Notes: generated from the sequence alone by a model not told the origin. A DNA stretch of 64,000 bases from Vibrio kanaloae (GCF_024347535.1 NZ_AP025498.1:496001-560000), one strand, 5' to 3'. Positions 8,763-18,329 are shown, counted from the first letter of the stretch. A program made the numbers and translations.

Positions 8763-9937
8763 GGAACAGCTTGTTGTGCTTGCTTCTTATCTAACGCACC
8801 ACTGAATCGAGTCAGAACAAGAGCGATCAAAACGATCACAGCACCTACCCAAGGGGTGTTCATTAATCCAGATTTCGCGACAATCAAACCACCGCCCCAT
8901 GAGCCTAATGCAATACCGACGTTGAAGGCTGCAATATTCAACCCAGAAGCGACATCGACTGCGTCTGGTGTGTATTTCTCAGCCAGTTTCACAACATACA
9001 CTTGTAGTCCTGGAACGTTACCGAATGCAAATGCACCCCAAACCAAAATAGTCGCAACGGCTGCATAAGGGTTTACTGCGGTAAAGTTGAATACCACCAG
9101 TACTGCGGCTAAACCAGAGAAGATAACGGTTAGCGCTTTAATCGGCCCCATCTTGTCAGCCATTTTTCCGCCCCAGATGTTACCTACCGCTACTGACACA
9201 CCGTAGACCAACATGATTAAGCTGATTGAGCTCGAATCAAACCCTGATACGTTTTCCAGTATTGGAGCAAGGAACGTAAACGCTGTGAATGTGCCGCCAT
9301 AACCCAGTGCTGTGATAGCGTAAACCAACAGTAAGCGTGGTTGAGTTAGAACCTTTAGTTGTGCCGAAATCTTCGCCGCTGGTGGTTGCTTAAGGTTGCT
9401 TGGAACCAAGATAGCGCTACCGATAAGAGCAATAAGGCCAAGCAGAGCAACGATCAAGAAGGTCGCTTGCCAGCCGAAGGTTTGGCCGATGTAAGTACCC
9501 AGTGGTACGCCAGTCACCAATGCAACTGTTAAACCCGTAAACATGATTGCAATGGCACTGGCTGCTTTATCTTTTGAAACCAAACCTGTCGCGATGGTCG
9601 ATCCAATCGAGAAGAACACACCATGGGCAAGGCCAGTCAAAATTCGTGCGGCGATCAGCGTGTTATAGCCTGGAGCTTGCCACGCCAATAAGTTACCAAT
9701 GACAAACAATGCCATCACAGTCAGTAACACCGCTTTACGATTCCATTTACCGGTTAATGCCGTTAATACTGGTGCGCCAATAGCAACGCCAAGCGCGTAT
9801 AAACTGACTAATAGGCCTGCCGATGGCAGAGATACATTCAAGTCGCTCGCCATGGTAGGAATCAAGCCTACGATGACAAATTCTGTGGTTCCGATGGCAA
9901 AGGCGCTGAGCGTCAATGCAAGTAATGCTAGTGGCAT
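8750..9937 (-). CDS. MFS exporter, DHA1 family (AraJ/YdhP-like)
   Basis: About 395 residues with twelve predicted membrane helices. The start 'LALLALTLSAFAIGTTEFVI' is a hallmark of DHA1 drug/sugar exporters such as AraJ, YdhP and NepI, and 'PLGTYIGQTFGWQATF' is the family's motif C-like region in helix 5. It should expel a small molecule across the inner membrane by proton exchange; the substrate is unknown. The ATG at 9937 has GAGAG at good spacing; an ATG two codons earlier is also in frame. It is divergent from a LysR gene 280 bp away, a common regulator-target pair. Its last codons and stop lie inside a seven-copy GCTAGAT repeat. Confidence 0.85.
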   Translation of the reverse strand: MPLALLALTLSAFAIGTTEFVIVGLIPTMASDLNVSLPSAGLLVSLYALGVAIGAPVLTALTGKWNRKAVLLTVMALFVIGNLLAWQAPGYNTLIAARILTGLAHGVFFSIGSTIATGLVSKDKAASAIAIMFTGLTVALVTGVPLGTYIGQTFGWQATFLIVALLGLIALIGSAILVPSNLKQPPAAKISAQLKVLTQPRLLLVYAITALGYGGTFTAFTFLAPILENVSGFDSSSISLIMLVYGVSVAVGNIWGGKMADKMGPIKALTVIFSGLAAVLVVFNFTAVNPYAAVATILVWGAFAFGNVPGLQVYVVKLAEKYTPDAVDVASGLNIAAFNVGIALGSWGGGLIVAKSGLMNTPWVGAVIVLIALVLTRFSGALDKKQAQQAVPSSI

Positions 9938-10219
9938 AGTCATCTCTCTTACTGTTCTTTGTTAAATACCGAGCGCGATAAAATGGGGCAGCTTGTGACT
10001 GCAATAGGAGCGCTTCGTTTGATGGCGAGGATTATCTAGTAAAATATATTTGTGAAAAAATGCCATTATTAACAAATAACCTTTGTGAAATTTGCAATAA
10101 TTAAAGAGTTAGCCGATCATTGGGTAAAGCTGATGAGATCGAAAAGACACAGATGATTTGAGCTGTGATGAGCACAAGCGAGATGACATTAAACAAAATG
10201 AAGATAGCGAAGGAGCCTC

Positions 10220-11101
10220 ATGTTAACCCGTTCAGATGATTTAGAAATGGTACTCACCGTCGTCGATGCGGGTGGTTTTTCTGCGGCGGCAGAGGCGCTG
10301 GATGTGCAGGTCGCCAAGGTATCTCGCTCGGTGAGTAAGGTTGAGTCGCAACTCGGCGTCTCGATATTCAACCGAACAACGAGACGCGTGGAATTGACGG
10401 AGGAAGGGCGGCAGTTTGTCGATTCAGTCAGGGTGGGATTACAAATGATCCAGAGCGCGGAAGAAGAAATCGTGTCGCGCGGTGAGTTGCCAAAAGGTCG
10501 TTTAAGAGTCGATGCCGCCAGTCCATTCGTATTCCATCAGCTAGTGCCGTTGGTGCAGTCATTCAAAGAGGCTTACCCAGACATTGAGTTGGAACTCACT
10601 TCCAACGAAGGCTTCGTTGATCTTCTAGAAAAGAGAACTGATGTTGCGATTCGAATCGGTAAGTTGTCCGATTCAACACTGCACGCTCGCCCGTTAGGAA
10701 AAAGTTTACTCCATATTGTGGCGTCACCTGATTATCTCGCTAAGCGTGGGCTGCCCACCAAACCTGAAGATTTGAGTTCGCATCAAATTGTGGGTTTTGC
10801 AGGGAACAAAGTGCTTAACCATTGGCCTTTACCAAACCAAAGTGATGTCGCGCCTACCGTGACAGCCAGTAATGGTGAAACCGTGCGTCAACTGGCATTA
10901 GCTGGAAATGGGATAGCTTGTCTGTCGGGTTTTATGGTGCAGGAAGATATGGCAGCAGGGCGTCTAATCCCTATTCTGGAACAAGACAAACTTGCCAACA
11001 CAGACCGAGAGCGAGTGAATGCGGTTTACTACAAGTCGTCATCGGTCTCTAAACGTATCTCGGCGTTTATTGATTTTATACAGCCCCGTTTGAAGCTCTA
11101 A
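10220..11101 (+). CDS. LysR-family transcriptional regulator
   Basis: 293 residues: a winged-helix N-terminus (about 3-62, 'DLEMVLTVVDAGGFSAAAEAL', 'VSRSVSKVESQLGVSIFNRTTR') and a type 2 periplasmic-binding fold effector domain (about 90-290, 'GRLRVDAASPFVFHQLVPLV'). It belongs with the YafC/DmlR-like subgroup. It is divergent from the MFS exporter gene, with about 280 bp between them that could hold shared promoter and LysR sites, although I did not recognise a clear T-N11-A operator. The likely role is control of that exporter and itself. Confidence 0.85.
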   Translation: MLTRSDDLEMVLTVVDAGGFSAAAEALDVQVAKVSRSVSKVESQLGVSIFNRTTRRVELTEEGRQFVDSVRVGLQMIQSAEEEIVSRGELPKGRLRVDAASPFVFHQLVPLVQSFKEAYPDIELELTSNEGFVDLLEKRTDVAIRIGKLSDSTLHARPLGKSLLHIVASPDYLAKRGLPTKPEDLSSHQIVGFAGNKVLNHWPLPNQSDVAPTVTASNGETVRQLALAGNGIACLSGFMVQEDMAAGRLIPILEQDKLANTDRERVNAVYYKSSSVSKRISAFIDFIQPRLKL

Positions 11102-11364
11102 CTAAGGCAGACTACTTGGACTGTAACTAAGCGATCTTAGTCATCTCGTTAAGTGTAAATAACGTAACATCCAGTTTTCATTAATTCTAATTTTTTACCA
11201 ATACTACTTTGCCTTGGCTGATGATGTTGTTCTTATCTTGGATAATTACCTATAAATTTCCGGCTTTAGCAGTAATAATCAATTAATAGATCGGAATAGC
11301 TTGTTCATTGAAAAGCTGTACGGAAAGTTTCTAAAGACGTCATCGTGAAAAGGAAGTCAGATAC

Positions 11365-12897
11365 ATGCCTGTGCTCCAACGCATCAGTTTAACGTTAATC
11401 TTAATCGCCGTTTTAGGTGGGTGTTCTTCACTTCCTGAAGGCATCGATCATCCAACAGAACCGCCAACCTCTCCTACACCTAGTTCTTTATCGGTTCTAA
11501 CCAATGAATTTCAGCCAGAAGCTTTAGAGCAAGGCACCACTGCGGTTCGTCTGCAAGAGTCGGGTTGGGATGCTTTGGCACAGCGATTAGCACTGGTTGA
11601 AAGTGCAGAGCACACCATAGATATTCAATACTACATCTGGAATTCTGACGAATCGGGCCGTTATCTAGCCAGTCGTTTGTTAGAAGCAGCGGATCGGGGG
11701 GTAAAGGTGCGCGTGATGCTTGATGATATTAATCTCAATGAGCGTGAAGGCCTGTTGTCGGCTCTGAATGCACACCCGAATGTAGAGATCCGAATCTTTA
11801 ACCCAACCCCAACACGCCGTGGCTTCAGCAAATGGTTGAGCTTTGTTGGTGACTTTTCTCGCTTAAATCGCCGAATGCACAACAAGTCGTTTACCGTCGA
11901 TGGCACTTTGTCTGTGGTTGGCGGCCGTAATATTGGTGATGAATACTTCGATCTTTCTGACGAGATCAACTTCCGAGATCGTGATGTATTAGTGATGGGC
12001 TCAGTCGTTACCACTATCCAAACTAGCTTTATAGAGTACTGGAATAGCCGTTGGTCTTATCCCATCGATATGTTGGGTGATGAGGTGTTGCCAGATATCT
12101 CTATTTTGATTGGCACTGAACCTCCTTCTTATAAACATTTTCCTGAGTTACCAATAGACGGTAAATCAGCGGCTAAATTATTGAAAAGTACATTGAGTCA
12201 AATGACCTGGGTCAATGCTCGTTTTGTATACGATCCCCCCGTGCCTATCGACTCGGATAATACCGACTTACCGAAAGTTACGGCAGTTTTACTGGCAGAT
12301 TTAGCGCGCAAGTCTAAATACGAAATCTTATTGGAATCCGCTTACCTGGTGTTTGACGATGGCCAACTTGATGAGTGGCATTCATTAAGTAACAACAACG
12401 TTGAGATAAAGGCGCTCACCAATTCAATGGCCTCGAATGATCTGGTGACCAACCACTCTGCTTACGCAGGAAGGCGTAGCGATATGTTAGAGCATGGTAT
12501 TGAATTATTTGAGCTGAAGCCTGAATCTCAGTTATGTGAGGCATCTACCAAAGACGCTTCTAAATGTGCACCATCAACAGCTTATGGTTTGCATGCGAAG
12601 TCGGTCGTATTTGATAAACGCATTGCCAGCATTGGATCATTTAACTTCAATTTACGTTCTACGTATCTCAACACGGAATCAGTGCTAATCATCGAAAACA
12701 AAACCATTGCCGAAAAACTAGCAGAAACCATTGAGCAAGCAATGAGCGAAGAAAACAGCTGGCGGTTAAAACTTAATGAGGGTGATGTGAATTGGTATTC
12801 CGGCGAGCAAAGTTGGGACAGCGAACCTGAGACAGGTCAATGGGAACGAATACAGTCAGGCTTCTTACAATTGTTACCGATTGAGAAATATCTGTAA
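11365..12897 (+). CDS. Phospholipase D-family lipoprotein (cardiolipin synthase-like)
   Basis: 510 residues. A lipoprotein signal peptide ends in the lipobox 'LGGCSS' (Cys20), so the protein is membrane anchored, facing the periplasm. Two HKD catalytic motifs define the PLD superfamily: 'HNKSFTVDGTLSVVGGRN' near residue 172 and 'HAKSVVFDKRIASIGSFN' near residue 411. The spacing and 'IDIQYYIWNSDESGRYLA' resemble YmdC/ClsC-type enzymes, which transfer phosphatidyl groups to make cardiolipin, but hydrolase activity is equally possible. An AAGGAAG site precedes the ATG. It stands alone and shares a bidirectional terminator with nfsA. The 260 bp upstream shows no gene. Confidence 0.85.
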   Translation: MPVLQRISLTLILIAVLGGCSSLPEGIDHPTEPPTSPTPSSLSVLTNEFQPEALEQGTTAVRLQESGWDALAQRLALVESAEHTIDIQYYIWNSDESGRYLASRLLEAADRGVKVRVMLDDINLNEREGLLSALNAHPNVEIRIFNPTPTRRGFSKWLSFVGDFSRLNRRMHNKSFTVDGTLSVVGGRNIGDEYFDLSDEINFRDRDVLVMGSVVTTIQTSFIEYWNSRWSYPIDMLGDEVLPDISILIGTEPPSYKHFPELPIDGKSAAKLLKSTLSQMTWVNARFVYDPPVPIDSDNTDLPKVTAVLLADLARKSKYEILLESAYLVFDDGQLDEWHSLSNNNVEIKALTNSMASNDLVTNHSAYAGRRSDMLEHGIELFELKPESQLCEASTKDASKCAPSTAYGLHAKSVVFDKRIASIGSFNFNLRSTYLNTESVLIIENKTIAEKLAETIEQAMSEENSWRLKLNEGDVNWYSGEQSWDSEPETGQWERIQSGFLQLLPIEKYL

Positions 12898-12918
12898 CAA
12901 AACAATTACCGTATAAAC

Positions 12919-12955
12919 AAAAAATGTCAGCGTATATTGCGCTGACATTTTTGTT
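12919..12955. terminator. Bidirectional terminator between the PLD gene and nfsA
   Basis: AAAATGTCAGCG pairs perfectly with its complement around a 7-base loop, with A-runs on the left and T-runs on the right, so it can stop transcription from both sides. Confidence 0.9.
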
Positions 12956-12979
12956 TGTGCTGTTTTTTTGCTGTAATAG

Positions 12980-13010
12980 CTCAACGACTCAACGACTCAA
13001 CGACTCAACG
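12980..13010. repeat. Nearly four tandem copies of CTCAACGA over the nfsA stop
   Basis: Units start at 12980, 12988, 12996 and 13004 (the last lacks one base). Read on the minus strand the terminal unit supplies the TGA stop of nfsA at 13005-13007. The 8-bp period places TGA in every frame. Confidence 0.95.
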
Positions 13011-13727
13011 CTTGGTCAACTGCTTGCTGTTTAAGTAAGGCAGAATATGTGGGCGAGATTCACCAGACAGCTTTTGCGTGATCTGTTGTGACCAACTGCT
13101 TTGCTTCTGATTGCTTGAGCGGTTCGCGTAGTAGCTTTGCATTGAATCATCGTAACGTGCAATCTCATCGAGACTCAGCGGCTGGTATTGATTTTCGTGC
13201 ATCACCACGTGAGCAGGAAGGCGAGGCTTAACCTCTGGTTGTTGTGCCGGGTGACCTAAGCACATCCCGAACAACACGGCGGTATGTTGTGGTAGTTCTA
13301 ACAGTTCATCCACTTGTTGTGCGTTGTTACGCAAGCCACCAATGTACACACCACCTAAACCAAGTGACTCGGCAGCTAGCATGCAGTTTTGCGCCATGAT
13401 GCCAGAATCGACAGCGCCAATCAGAGTCAGTTCAGTGAAATCTGTTTTAACCTCTGGGTTGATTTGAGCGTGCCGTTGATAGTCGATACAGAACACCAAA
13501 AACTCGGCTGCACTTTCTACATAAGCTTGATTACCTGCGTATTCCGCTAGCAGCTTACGCTTCTCTTTATCTGTCACTCTGACGATAGAAACTGCTTGCA
13601 ATAAGCTAGACGATGAGGCGGCTAGGCCTGATTGAATAATAAGATCGAGTTGACCCTGCTCTATCGGTTGTTCGGTATATTGGCGAATCGAGCGGTGCCC
13701 TAAGATGGTATCAATCGTGCTGTTCAT
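13005..13727 (-). CDS. nfsA: Oxygen-insensitive NADPH nitroreductase NfsA
   Basis: 240 residues, the size of E. coli NfsA. FMN- and substrate-site features of the NfsA/Frp group are visible: 'HRSIRQYTEQPI' at the N-terminus (about 12-23), 'ASSSSLLQAVSIVRV' (about 37-51), 'GLGGVYIGGLRNN' (about 124-136) and the C-terminal 'QSYYANRSSNQKQSSWSQQI' tail. It is a cytoplasmic flavoprotein that reduces nitroaromatics, quinones and probably chromate in two-electron steps with NADPH. It stands alone; its stop codon lies inside an 8-bp tandem repeat. In enterobacteria the gene is often under SoxRS; I see no clear sox box here. Confidence 0.9.
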   Translation of the reverse strand: MNSTIDTILGHRSIRQYTEQPIEQGQLDLIIQSGLAASSSSLLQAVSIVRVTDKEKRKLLAEYAGNQAYVESAAEFLVFCIDYQRHAQINPEVKTDFTELTLIGAVDSGIMAQNCMLAAESLGLGGVYIGGLRNNAQQVDELLELPQHTAVLFGMCLGHPAQQPEVKPRLPAHVVMHENQYQPLSLDEIARYDDSMQSYYANRSSNQKQSSWSQQITQKLSGESRPHILPYLNSKQLTKR

Positions 13728-13958
13728 GCTATCAGACAGTCCTTGTTTTTTTATGATTATTGCGAATTACCATAACGAGATTTACGGTTGGGGTAAACCT
13801 CAAAACGATCATGTTTGAGCGAAAGATTGAATGTTGGCTCTCGTTGCCCTGATGAGAAATAAGTATCGGTTATAGTGTTTATAAGTGGAAAATCAGAGCA
13901 GACCAACTAGGATGAATTACATTAAACCCTATAATTAATTCAACCACATGGTAGTGCT

Positions 13959-14942
13959 ATGAAAAAAATAACCCTTTTGTCAGTTGCAATTTTATCTAGC
14001 CTTTCTTTCTCGTCTTTTGCTAAAGATTGTGATCCTAATTTGCTGCCTTCTTGGAAGGATGGTGAGAGTAAATCAGCCATCGTGGATTTCGTTGGTCAAG
14101 CCACCAAAGCAGAGTCTGATACTTTTGTATCGGTTCAAGATCGTATTGCTGTGTTCGATAACGACGGTACGCTATGGTCAGAAAAACCTTATTACTTCCA
14201 ACTGGCCTTTGCGCTAGATCGTGTAAAAGAGATGGCGCCTGAACACCCCGAATGGAAAACAGAAGCACCGTTTAAGTTTGTACTTGAAGAGGATATTGAG
14301 AGCGTTCTAGGTAGTGGTGAAGAAGGGTTGTTGAAAATTATTATGGCGACACACTCTGGTATGACCGTTGAGCAATACCAACAAGATGTTAAGCAATGGT
14401 TGGCGGTAGCAAAAGACGAGCGTTTTAACAAAGCCTACACAGACCTGACTTATCAGCCAATGAAAGAGATGCTGACTTATCTGCAAGATCATGACTTTAA
14501 GACTTACATCGTGTCGGGAGGTGGCGTTGATTTTATGAGAGCGTGGGCTCCGCAAGCGTATAACATTCCGCCAGAGCAGATCATCGGCAGCGCGCTTAAA
14601 TACAACTACAGCTACAACGATGGTAATCCGACCGTGACCAAAGACTCGTCCATTTTGACGATTGATGATAAAGCCGGAAAAGTCACTAATATTCAGCATA
14701 TTATCGGTAAGAAGCCGATTTTGGCGGTGGGTAACTCAGACGGTGATCAAGCGATGATGCAATGGGCAACCAGTCAACCAAATTCAATGGCAATGATTGT
14801 TCACCATACTGACGCCGAGCGCGAGTGGAAGTACGATCGCGAATCTCATGTCGGTAAGCTTGATAAAGCACTCGATGAAGCGAATTCTAGAGATGATTGG
14901 ACACTGATCGACATGAAGTCCGATTGGTGTGAGGTGTATTAA
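13959..14942 (+). CDS. Secreted HAD-superfamily phosphatase
   Basis: 327 residues with a clear signal peptide (LLSVAILSSLSFSSFA, cleavage before KDC), so it acts in the periplasm. The nucleophile motif is 'VFDNDGTLWSE' near residue 66 and a later 'VGNSDGDQAM' gives the Mg-binding acidic residues, with 'TYIVSGGGVDFM' as motif II. The fold is like phosphoserine phosphatase with a C1 cap. Related periplasmic HAD proteins are general phosphomonoesterases; the substrate here is not known. It has its own promoter region of about 230 bp shared with divergent nfsA and its own terminator. Confidence 0.8.
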   Translation: MKKITLLSVAILSSLSFSSFAKDCDPNLLPSWKDGESKSAIVDFVGQATKAESDTFVSVQDRIAVFDNDGTLWSEKPYYFQLAFALDRVKEMAPEHPEWKTEAPFKFVLEEDIESVLGSGEEGLLKIIMATHSGMTVEQYQQDVKQWLAVAKDERFNKAYTDLTYQPMKEMLTYLQDHDFKTYIVSGGGVDFMRAWAPQAYNIPPEQIIGSALKYNYSYNDGNPTVTKDSSILTIDDKAGKVTNIQHIIGKKPILAVGNSDGDQAMMQWATSQPNSMAMIVHHTDAEREWKYDRESHVGKLDKALDEANSRDDWTLIDMKSDWCEVY

Positions 14943-14967
14943 CACCTAGCTAACTCTTCACTAAAAC

Positions 14968-15003
14968 AAAAAAAGGCTCGGATTTTTAATTCGAGCCTTT
15001 TTG
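14968..15003 (+). terminator. Intrinsic terminator after the HAD phosphatase
   Basis: AAAAAGGCTCG pairs with CGAGCCTTTTT around an AT-rich loop, ending in a T-run. Nothing gene-like is seen between it and the racemase start at 15150. Confidence 0.85.
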
Positions 15004-15149
15004 GGAACGGACGTTTTTTAACTCAGAATTACGGGGAACGGTTTTGCAAACAATAGAGGCCTAATGTCTCGCTTTAAGCAAGAACGTACTATAAATTTTT
15101 AGCGCATGGCGGTTTAATCGGGGTAGTCGGAAAATAAAGGAATAGAAAC

Positions 15150-15848
15150 ATGAAAACGATCGGTTTACTTGGCGGTATGAGTTGGGAGTCGACAATGAGC
15201 TATTATAAATCCATTAACGAAGGTGTAAAAGCCACACTCGGCGGACTCAATTCTGCAAAGGTTTGTATGTATAGCTTGAACTTCGATGAGATAGAAAAAC
15301 TGCAACACCAAGGTCGTTGGGCTGATACTGCAGACATCTTGTCGGACGCGGCTTTATCGGTTGAAAAAGGCGGGGCGGATTTCATCCTGATTTGTACCAA
15401 TACTATGCATAAGGTCGTTCCTGAGATCGAAGAGAAGATCACGATTCCTATCTTGCACATCGCTGATACCACCGCGCAGAAGTTGATTGAGCAAGGTGTA
15501 CAAAAAGTAGGACTGCTTGGTACGGCTTTCACGATGGAGCAGGATTTCTACAAAGGGCGCTTAACCGATAAATTCGGTATCGATGTTGTGATTCCTGATG
15601 AAAGTGATCGAAAACAAGTGCACAACATCATTTACCAAGAGCTGTGCCGAGGCGAAGTCAAAGAAGAATCTCGTACTATCTATAGTCAAATTATTAAGAA
15701 GTTAAGCCAGCAAGGAGCTCAAGCGGTCATTCTTGGTTGTACCGAAATCGCCCTGTTGATTCAGCAGCAACACACCGATGTTCCGTTGTTTGATACCACT
15801 GCCATCCATGCTGAAGCGGCAGTTCGTTTGGCTATAGAGGCTAAGTAA
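15150..15848 (+). CDS. Aspartate/glutamate racemase family protein
   Basis: 232 residues with both catalytic cysteines of cofactor-independent amino-acid racemases: 'ICTNTMHKV' (near residue 84) and 'ILGCTEIALL' (near residue 196), plus the start 'IGLLGGMSWEST' typical of the YgeA/RacX aspartate racemase group. It should interconvert L- and D-forms of Asp, Glu or another amino acid in the cytoplasm; broad-specificity racemases of this type make D-amino acids for cell-wall tuning. An AAAGGAATAG site precedes the ATG. It is monocistronic, and no obvious terminator follows. Confidence 0.85.
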   Translation: MKTIGLLGGMSWESTMSYYKSINEGVKATLGGLNSAKVCMYSLNFDEIEKLQHQGRWADTADILSDAALSVEKGGADFILICTNTMHKVVPEIEEKITIPILHIADTTAQKLIEQGVQKVGLLGTAFTMEQDFYKGRLTDKFGIDVVIPDESDRKQVHNIIYQELCRGEVKEESRTIYSQIIKKLSQQGAQAVILGCTEIALLIQQQHTDVPLFDTTAIHAEAAVRLAIEAK

Positions 15849-16025
15849 TAAGCTCCCAATAGGTTCCTATTTTGTTGCTAAACGCTGTTGTACGTTTATG
15901 AATCTGAGTCCTCGATATTCTATGCTGTGTACTGGATCCCATTTGTTATTCCTGCCAATTGCTAAGGTGATTAGTGAATATGTAGTAGACATACCCAATC
16001 ACTTTACTCAACTGAAGAGGTTTAT

Positions 16026-16262
16026 ATGCTAGGTGAAAATCACTCTCTTGTTCACGAATTTCCTGAAATGAAAGACAAAATTGCTGAGCTCGCTAAAACA
16101 GACGATGGCTTTGCAACAGACATGAAGACATACGACAACCTTGATAAAGAGATTCGTAAACTAGAGCTGAAAGATTCACCCATTGATGACAGTTCGATGC
16201 AGCTACTAAAACATGAGCGCTCTGTACTTAAAGATTCATTGCATATTCGTTTATCTGCTTAG
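16026..16262 (+). CDS. YdcH/DUF465 family small protein
   Basis: 78 residues, mostly alpha-helical and charged, with 'HSLVHEFPEMKDKIAEL' at the N-terminus and 'YDNLDKEIRKLE' followed by 'LKHERSVLKDSLHIRL'. This is the DUF465/YdcH signature: a small helical-hairpin cytoplasmic protein of unknown function that is common in proteobacteria. It is preceded by GAAGAGG and closed by a TTCG-loop terminator, so it forms its own unit. Confidence 0.85.
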   Translation: MLGENHSLVHEFPEMKDKIAELAKTDDGFATDMKTYDNLDKEIRKLELKDSPIDDSSMQLLKHERSVLKDSLHIRLSA

Positions 16263-16290
16263 TTAATCGACGTGCTCTAGTTTTAAATAA

Positions 16291-16320
16291 TTAAACTCCT
16301 TCGGGAGTTTAGTTATTTTG
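16291..16320 (+). terminator. TTCG-tetraloop terminator after the YdcH-like gene
   Basis: TAAACTCC-TTCG-GGAGTTTA is a perfect 8-bp stem with an extra-stable tetraloop, followed by a T-rich stretch. Confidence 0.85.
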
Positions 16321-16420
16321 GTTCAATGTAGAGCAATGGCATGTTCATAAAGCGCTCTAATGCTGCCAACTGCCAATGTGAGTGACTTGCACACGATTAT
16401 TAATATTTTTTTAATCAGAT

Positions 16421-16456
16421 AATAAAAAAGCTTAGCGTGGGTAGCGCTAAGCTTTG
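16421..16456 (-). terminator. Intrinsic terminator of glpD
   Basis: On the minus strand AAAGCTTAGCG pairs with CGCTAAGCTTT and runs into TTTATTAT, about 35 bp after the glpD stop. Confidence 0.85.
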
Positions 16457-16490
16457 TGACTTTCATGAACGATTAATTCTATAAGAATAA

Positions 16491-18050
16491 TTATCCTACT
16501 TGAGAAAAATTCACCACTTTGCTTTGAAGTTTCTCTTTCAAGTAATCAGAAACGGCTTGCTGCTCTGCTTCGTTTAAGTACAGGCCAAGCTTGGTTCTGC
16601 GCCATAAGATGTCTTCGTCTGTCATCGCCATCTCTTCGTTGATCAAGTAATCGATCTCAGCTTGATAAACGCCATGTGCTTCGTTTGAAAAGTTAATTCC
16701 AAGGTCAGCTTCGCTCGTTGCACCTTCCAATAGGTTCCACGTGTAGGTACCAAATTGAGTCACGTAACGCAGCAGAAGTGCTTCTGATACCCAAGGGTAT
16801 TTAGTGTGGATCATCTTCGCCAGTTGTTCTCTGCTGCAGCTGAAGTTACCACCTGGCAGAGTATCGTTAGCCGTCCACGGAGCCCCCATGTTTTTCAGGT
16901 ATGGTTCAAGCTTCTTAAGTGCCGCTTCACCGAGCTTACGGTAGGTCGTTAACTTACCGCCAAAAATTGAAAGCAGTGGTGCTTGGTCTAGCTCTGCATC
17001 TAACTCTAGTGTGTAGTCGCGAGTGATCGCTTGTGGAGAATCAGATTCGTCATCACACAGTGGTCGAACGCCGCTGTATGTCCAAACTACATCCTCACGA
17101 GTTAGTTGATGAACAAAGTGCTGGTTAACGATGTCGACCAAGTAATCTACTTCGTCATCAGAGATAGCAACTTCACGTGGGTCGCCTTTGTATTCAAGAT
17201 CGGTGGTGCCAATGATCGAAAACTTATCTAGGTAAGGGATCATAAACACAATGCGATTGTCTTTGTTTTGCAGAATGTACGCTTGGGGTTCGTCGTGAAT
17301 ACGCGGTACAACAATGTGCGAGCCTTTAATAAGACGAATATTACGGGGTGAAGCCTGCTCTAAGCCATCATCGAAGAATTGCTTAACCCAAGGTCCTGCC
17401 GCATTGACGAGTGCCTTTGCTTTGCGTTCGAAACGTTGATCCGTCATTACATCGTGGATCGTCACGTGCCAGATCCCACCTTCACGGTGTGCTTTCTCAA
17501 CACGGCAGTAGTTACGTGCTTCAGCGTTATTCTCTTTGGCTGCAAGAACGTTAAGCAATACCATACGCGCATCATCAACCCAACAATCTGAGTATTCGAA
17601 CCCTGTCTTCATTTCTGGTTTCAGTAGGCCAGATTTCGCTAAGTTGACTGTCTTACTTCCAGGAAGCGTGGTGCGCTTACCTAAGTTATCGTAAAGGAAC
17701 AGGCCACAACGAATCATCCAAGCTGGGCGTAAAAATGGTCGATGGGGTAAACGGAAACGCATGGGTTGAGCAACATGAGGCGCTTTTCTTAGTAATACTT
17801 CACGTTCAGCAAGAGCTTCCGATACCAAACGAAATTCGTAATGTTCAAGGTAGCGTAGGCCACCGTGGATAAGCTTTGAGCTAGCAGAAGATGTCGCAGA
17901 CGCGAAATCATTTGCTTCGTATAAGCCAACGTTAAGACCACGACCTGCTGCATCTGCCGCGATGCCTGCACCATTGATGCCGCCGCCGATCACGATCAAG
18001 TCTAAAGTGGAAGGTGTACTATTTTTTGAATTATTTTGTTGAGCACTCAT
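16491..18050 (-). CDS. glpD: Aerobic glycerol-3-phosphate dehydrogenase GlpD
   Basis: 519 residues. The N-terminal FAD-binding motif is 'LIVIGGGINGAGIAADAAGRG' (about 18-38; G-x-G-x-x-G), followed by 'SSKLIHGGLRYLEHYEFRLV', a strong GlpD signature, and 'GIGT' type substrate-site residues in the central domain. It oxidises sn-glycerol 3-phosphate to dihydroxyacetone phosphate at the inner membrane and passes electrons to quinone. GAGG precedes the ATG. It is downstream of glpR on the same strand but separated by a terminator, so it has its own promoter, with GlpR-like half-sites in the 100 bp upstream. Confidence 0.97.
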   Translation of the reverse strand: MSAQQNNSKNSTPSTLDLIVIGGGINGAGIAADAAGRGLNVGLYEANDFASATSSASSKLIHGGLRYLEHYEFRLVSEALAEREVLLRKAPHVAQPMRFRLPHRPFLRPAWMIRCGLFLYDNLGKRTTLPGSKTVNLAKSGLLKPEMKTGFEYSDCWVDDARMVLLNVLAAKENNAEARNYCRVEKAHREGGIWHVTIHDVMTDQRFERKAKALVNAAGPWVKQFFDDGLEQASPRNIRLIKGSHIVVPRIHDEPQAYILQNKDNRIVFMIPYLDKFSIIGTTDLEYKGDPREVAISDDEVDYLVDIVNQHFVHQLTREDVVWTYSGVRPLCDDESDSPQAITRDYTLELDAELDQAPLLSIFGGKLTTYRKLGEAALKKLEPYLKNMGAPWTANDTLPGGNFSCSREQLAKMIHTKYPWVSEALLLRYVTQFGTYTWNLLEGATSEADLGINFSNEAHGVYQAEIDYLINEEMAMTDEDILWRRTKLGLYLNEAEQQAVSDYLKEKLQSKVVNFSQVG

Positions 18051-18069
18051 GATTTTGACCTCTTTCTGA

Positions 18070-18152
18070 GCGAACGAGCATTTTAGAACATAATTGAATC
18101 CTATATGAACTTTCGTTTTTGGTCATTATTTATTTTCGTTTATGCGCGTTTT
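18070..18152 (-). promoter_or_regulatory. Candidate GlpR operator region upstream of glpD
   Basis: Two sequences resemble halves of the E. coli GlpR operator (half-site near ACGAACAT): GAACGAGCAT at 18073-18082 and TTTTCGTTTATG around 18133-18144, whose complement reads CATAAACGAAAA. The match is partial and by eye. Confidence 0.35.
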
Positions 18153-18164
18153 ATGTGATTTGAG

Positions 18165-18198
18165 CATAAAAAAACCTCTGCTTATGAAAGCAGAGGTT
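18165..18198 (-). terminator. Intrinsic terminator of glpR
   Basis: On the minus strand AACCTCTGCTT pairs with AAGCAGAGGTT around a 4-base loop and is followed by TTTTTAT. It separates glpR from glpD. Confidence 0.9.
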
Positions 18199-18329
18199 CA
18201 AATAAGTCTAATTCGAGCATAGAATTGGTATAGATAAACAGCAAGGTATACTCGCTCAATACTAATCAATAATCGCGTTTTTTACAAAGAGCGCGTTTAT
18301 GTGATTCCCTTGTTCACGTGTTTCTTACG

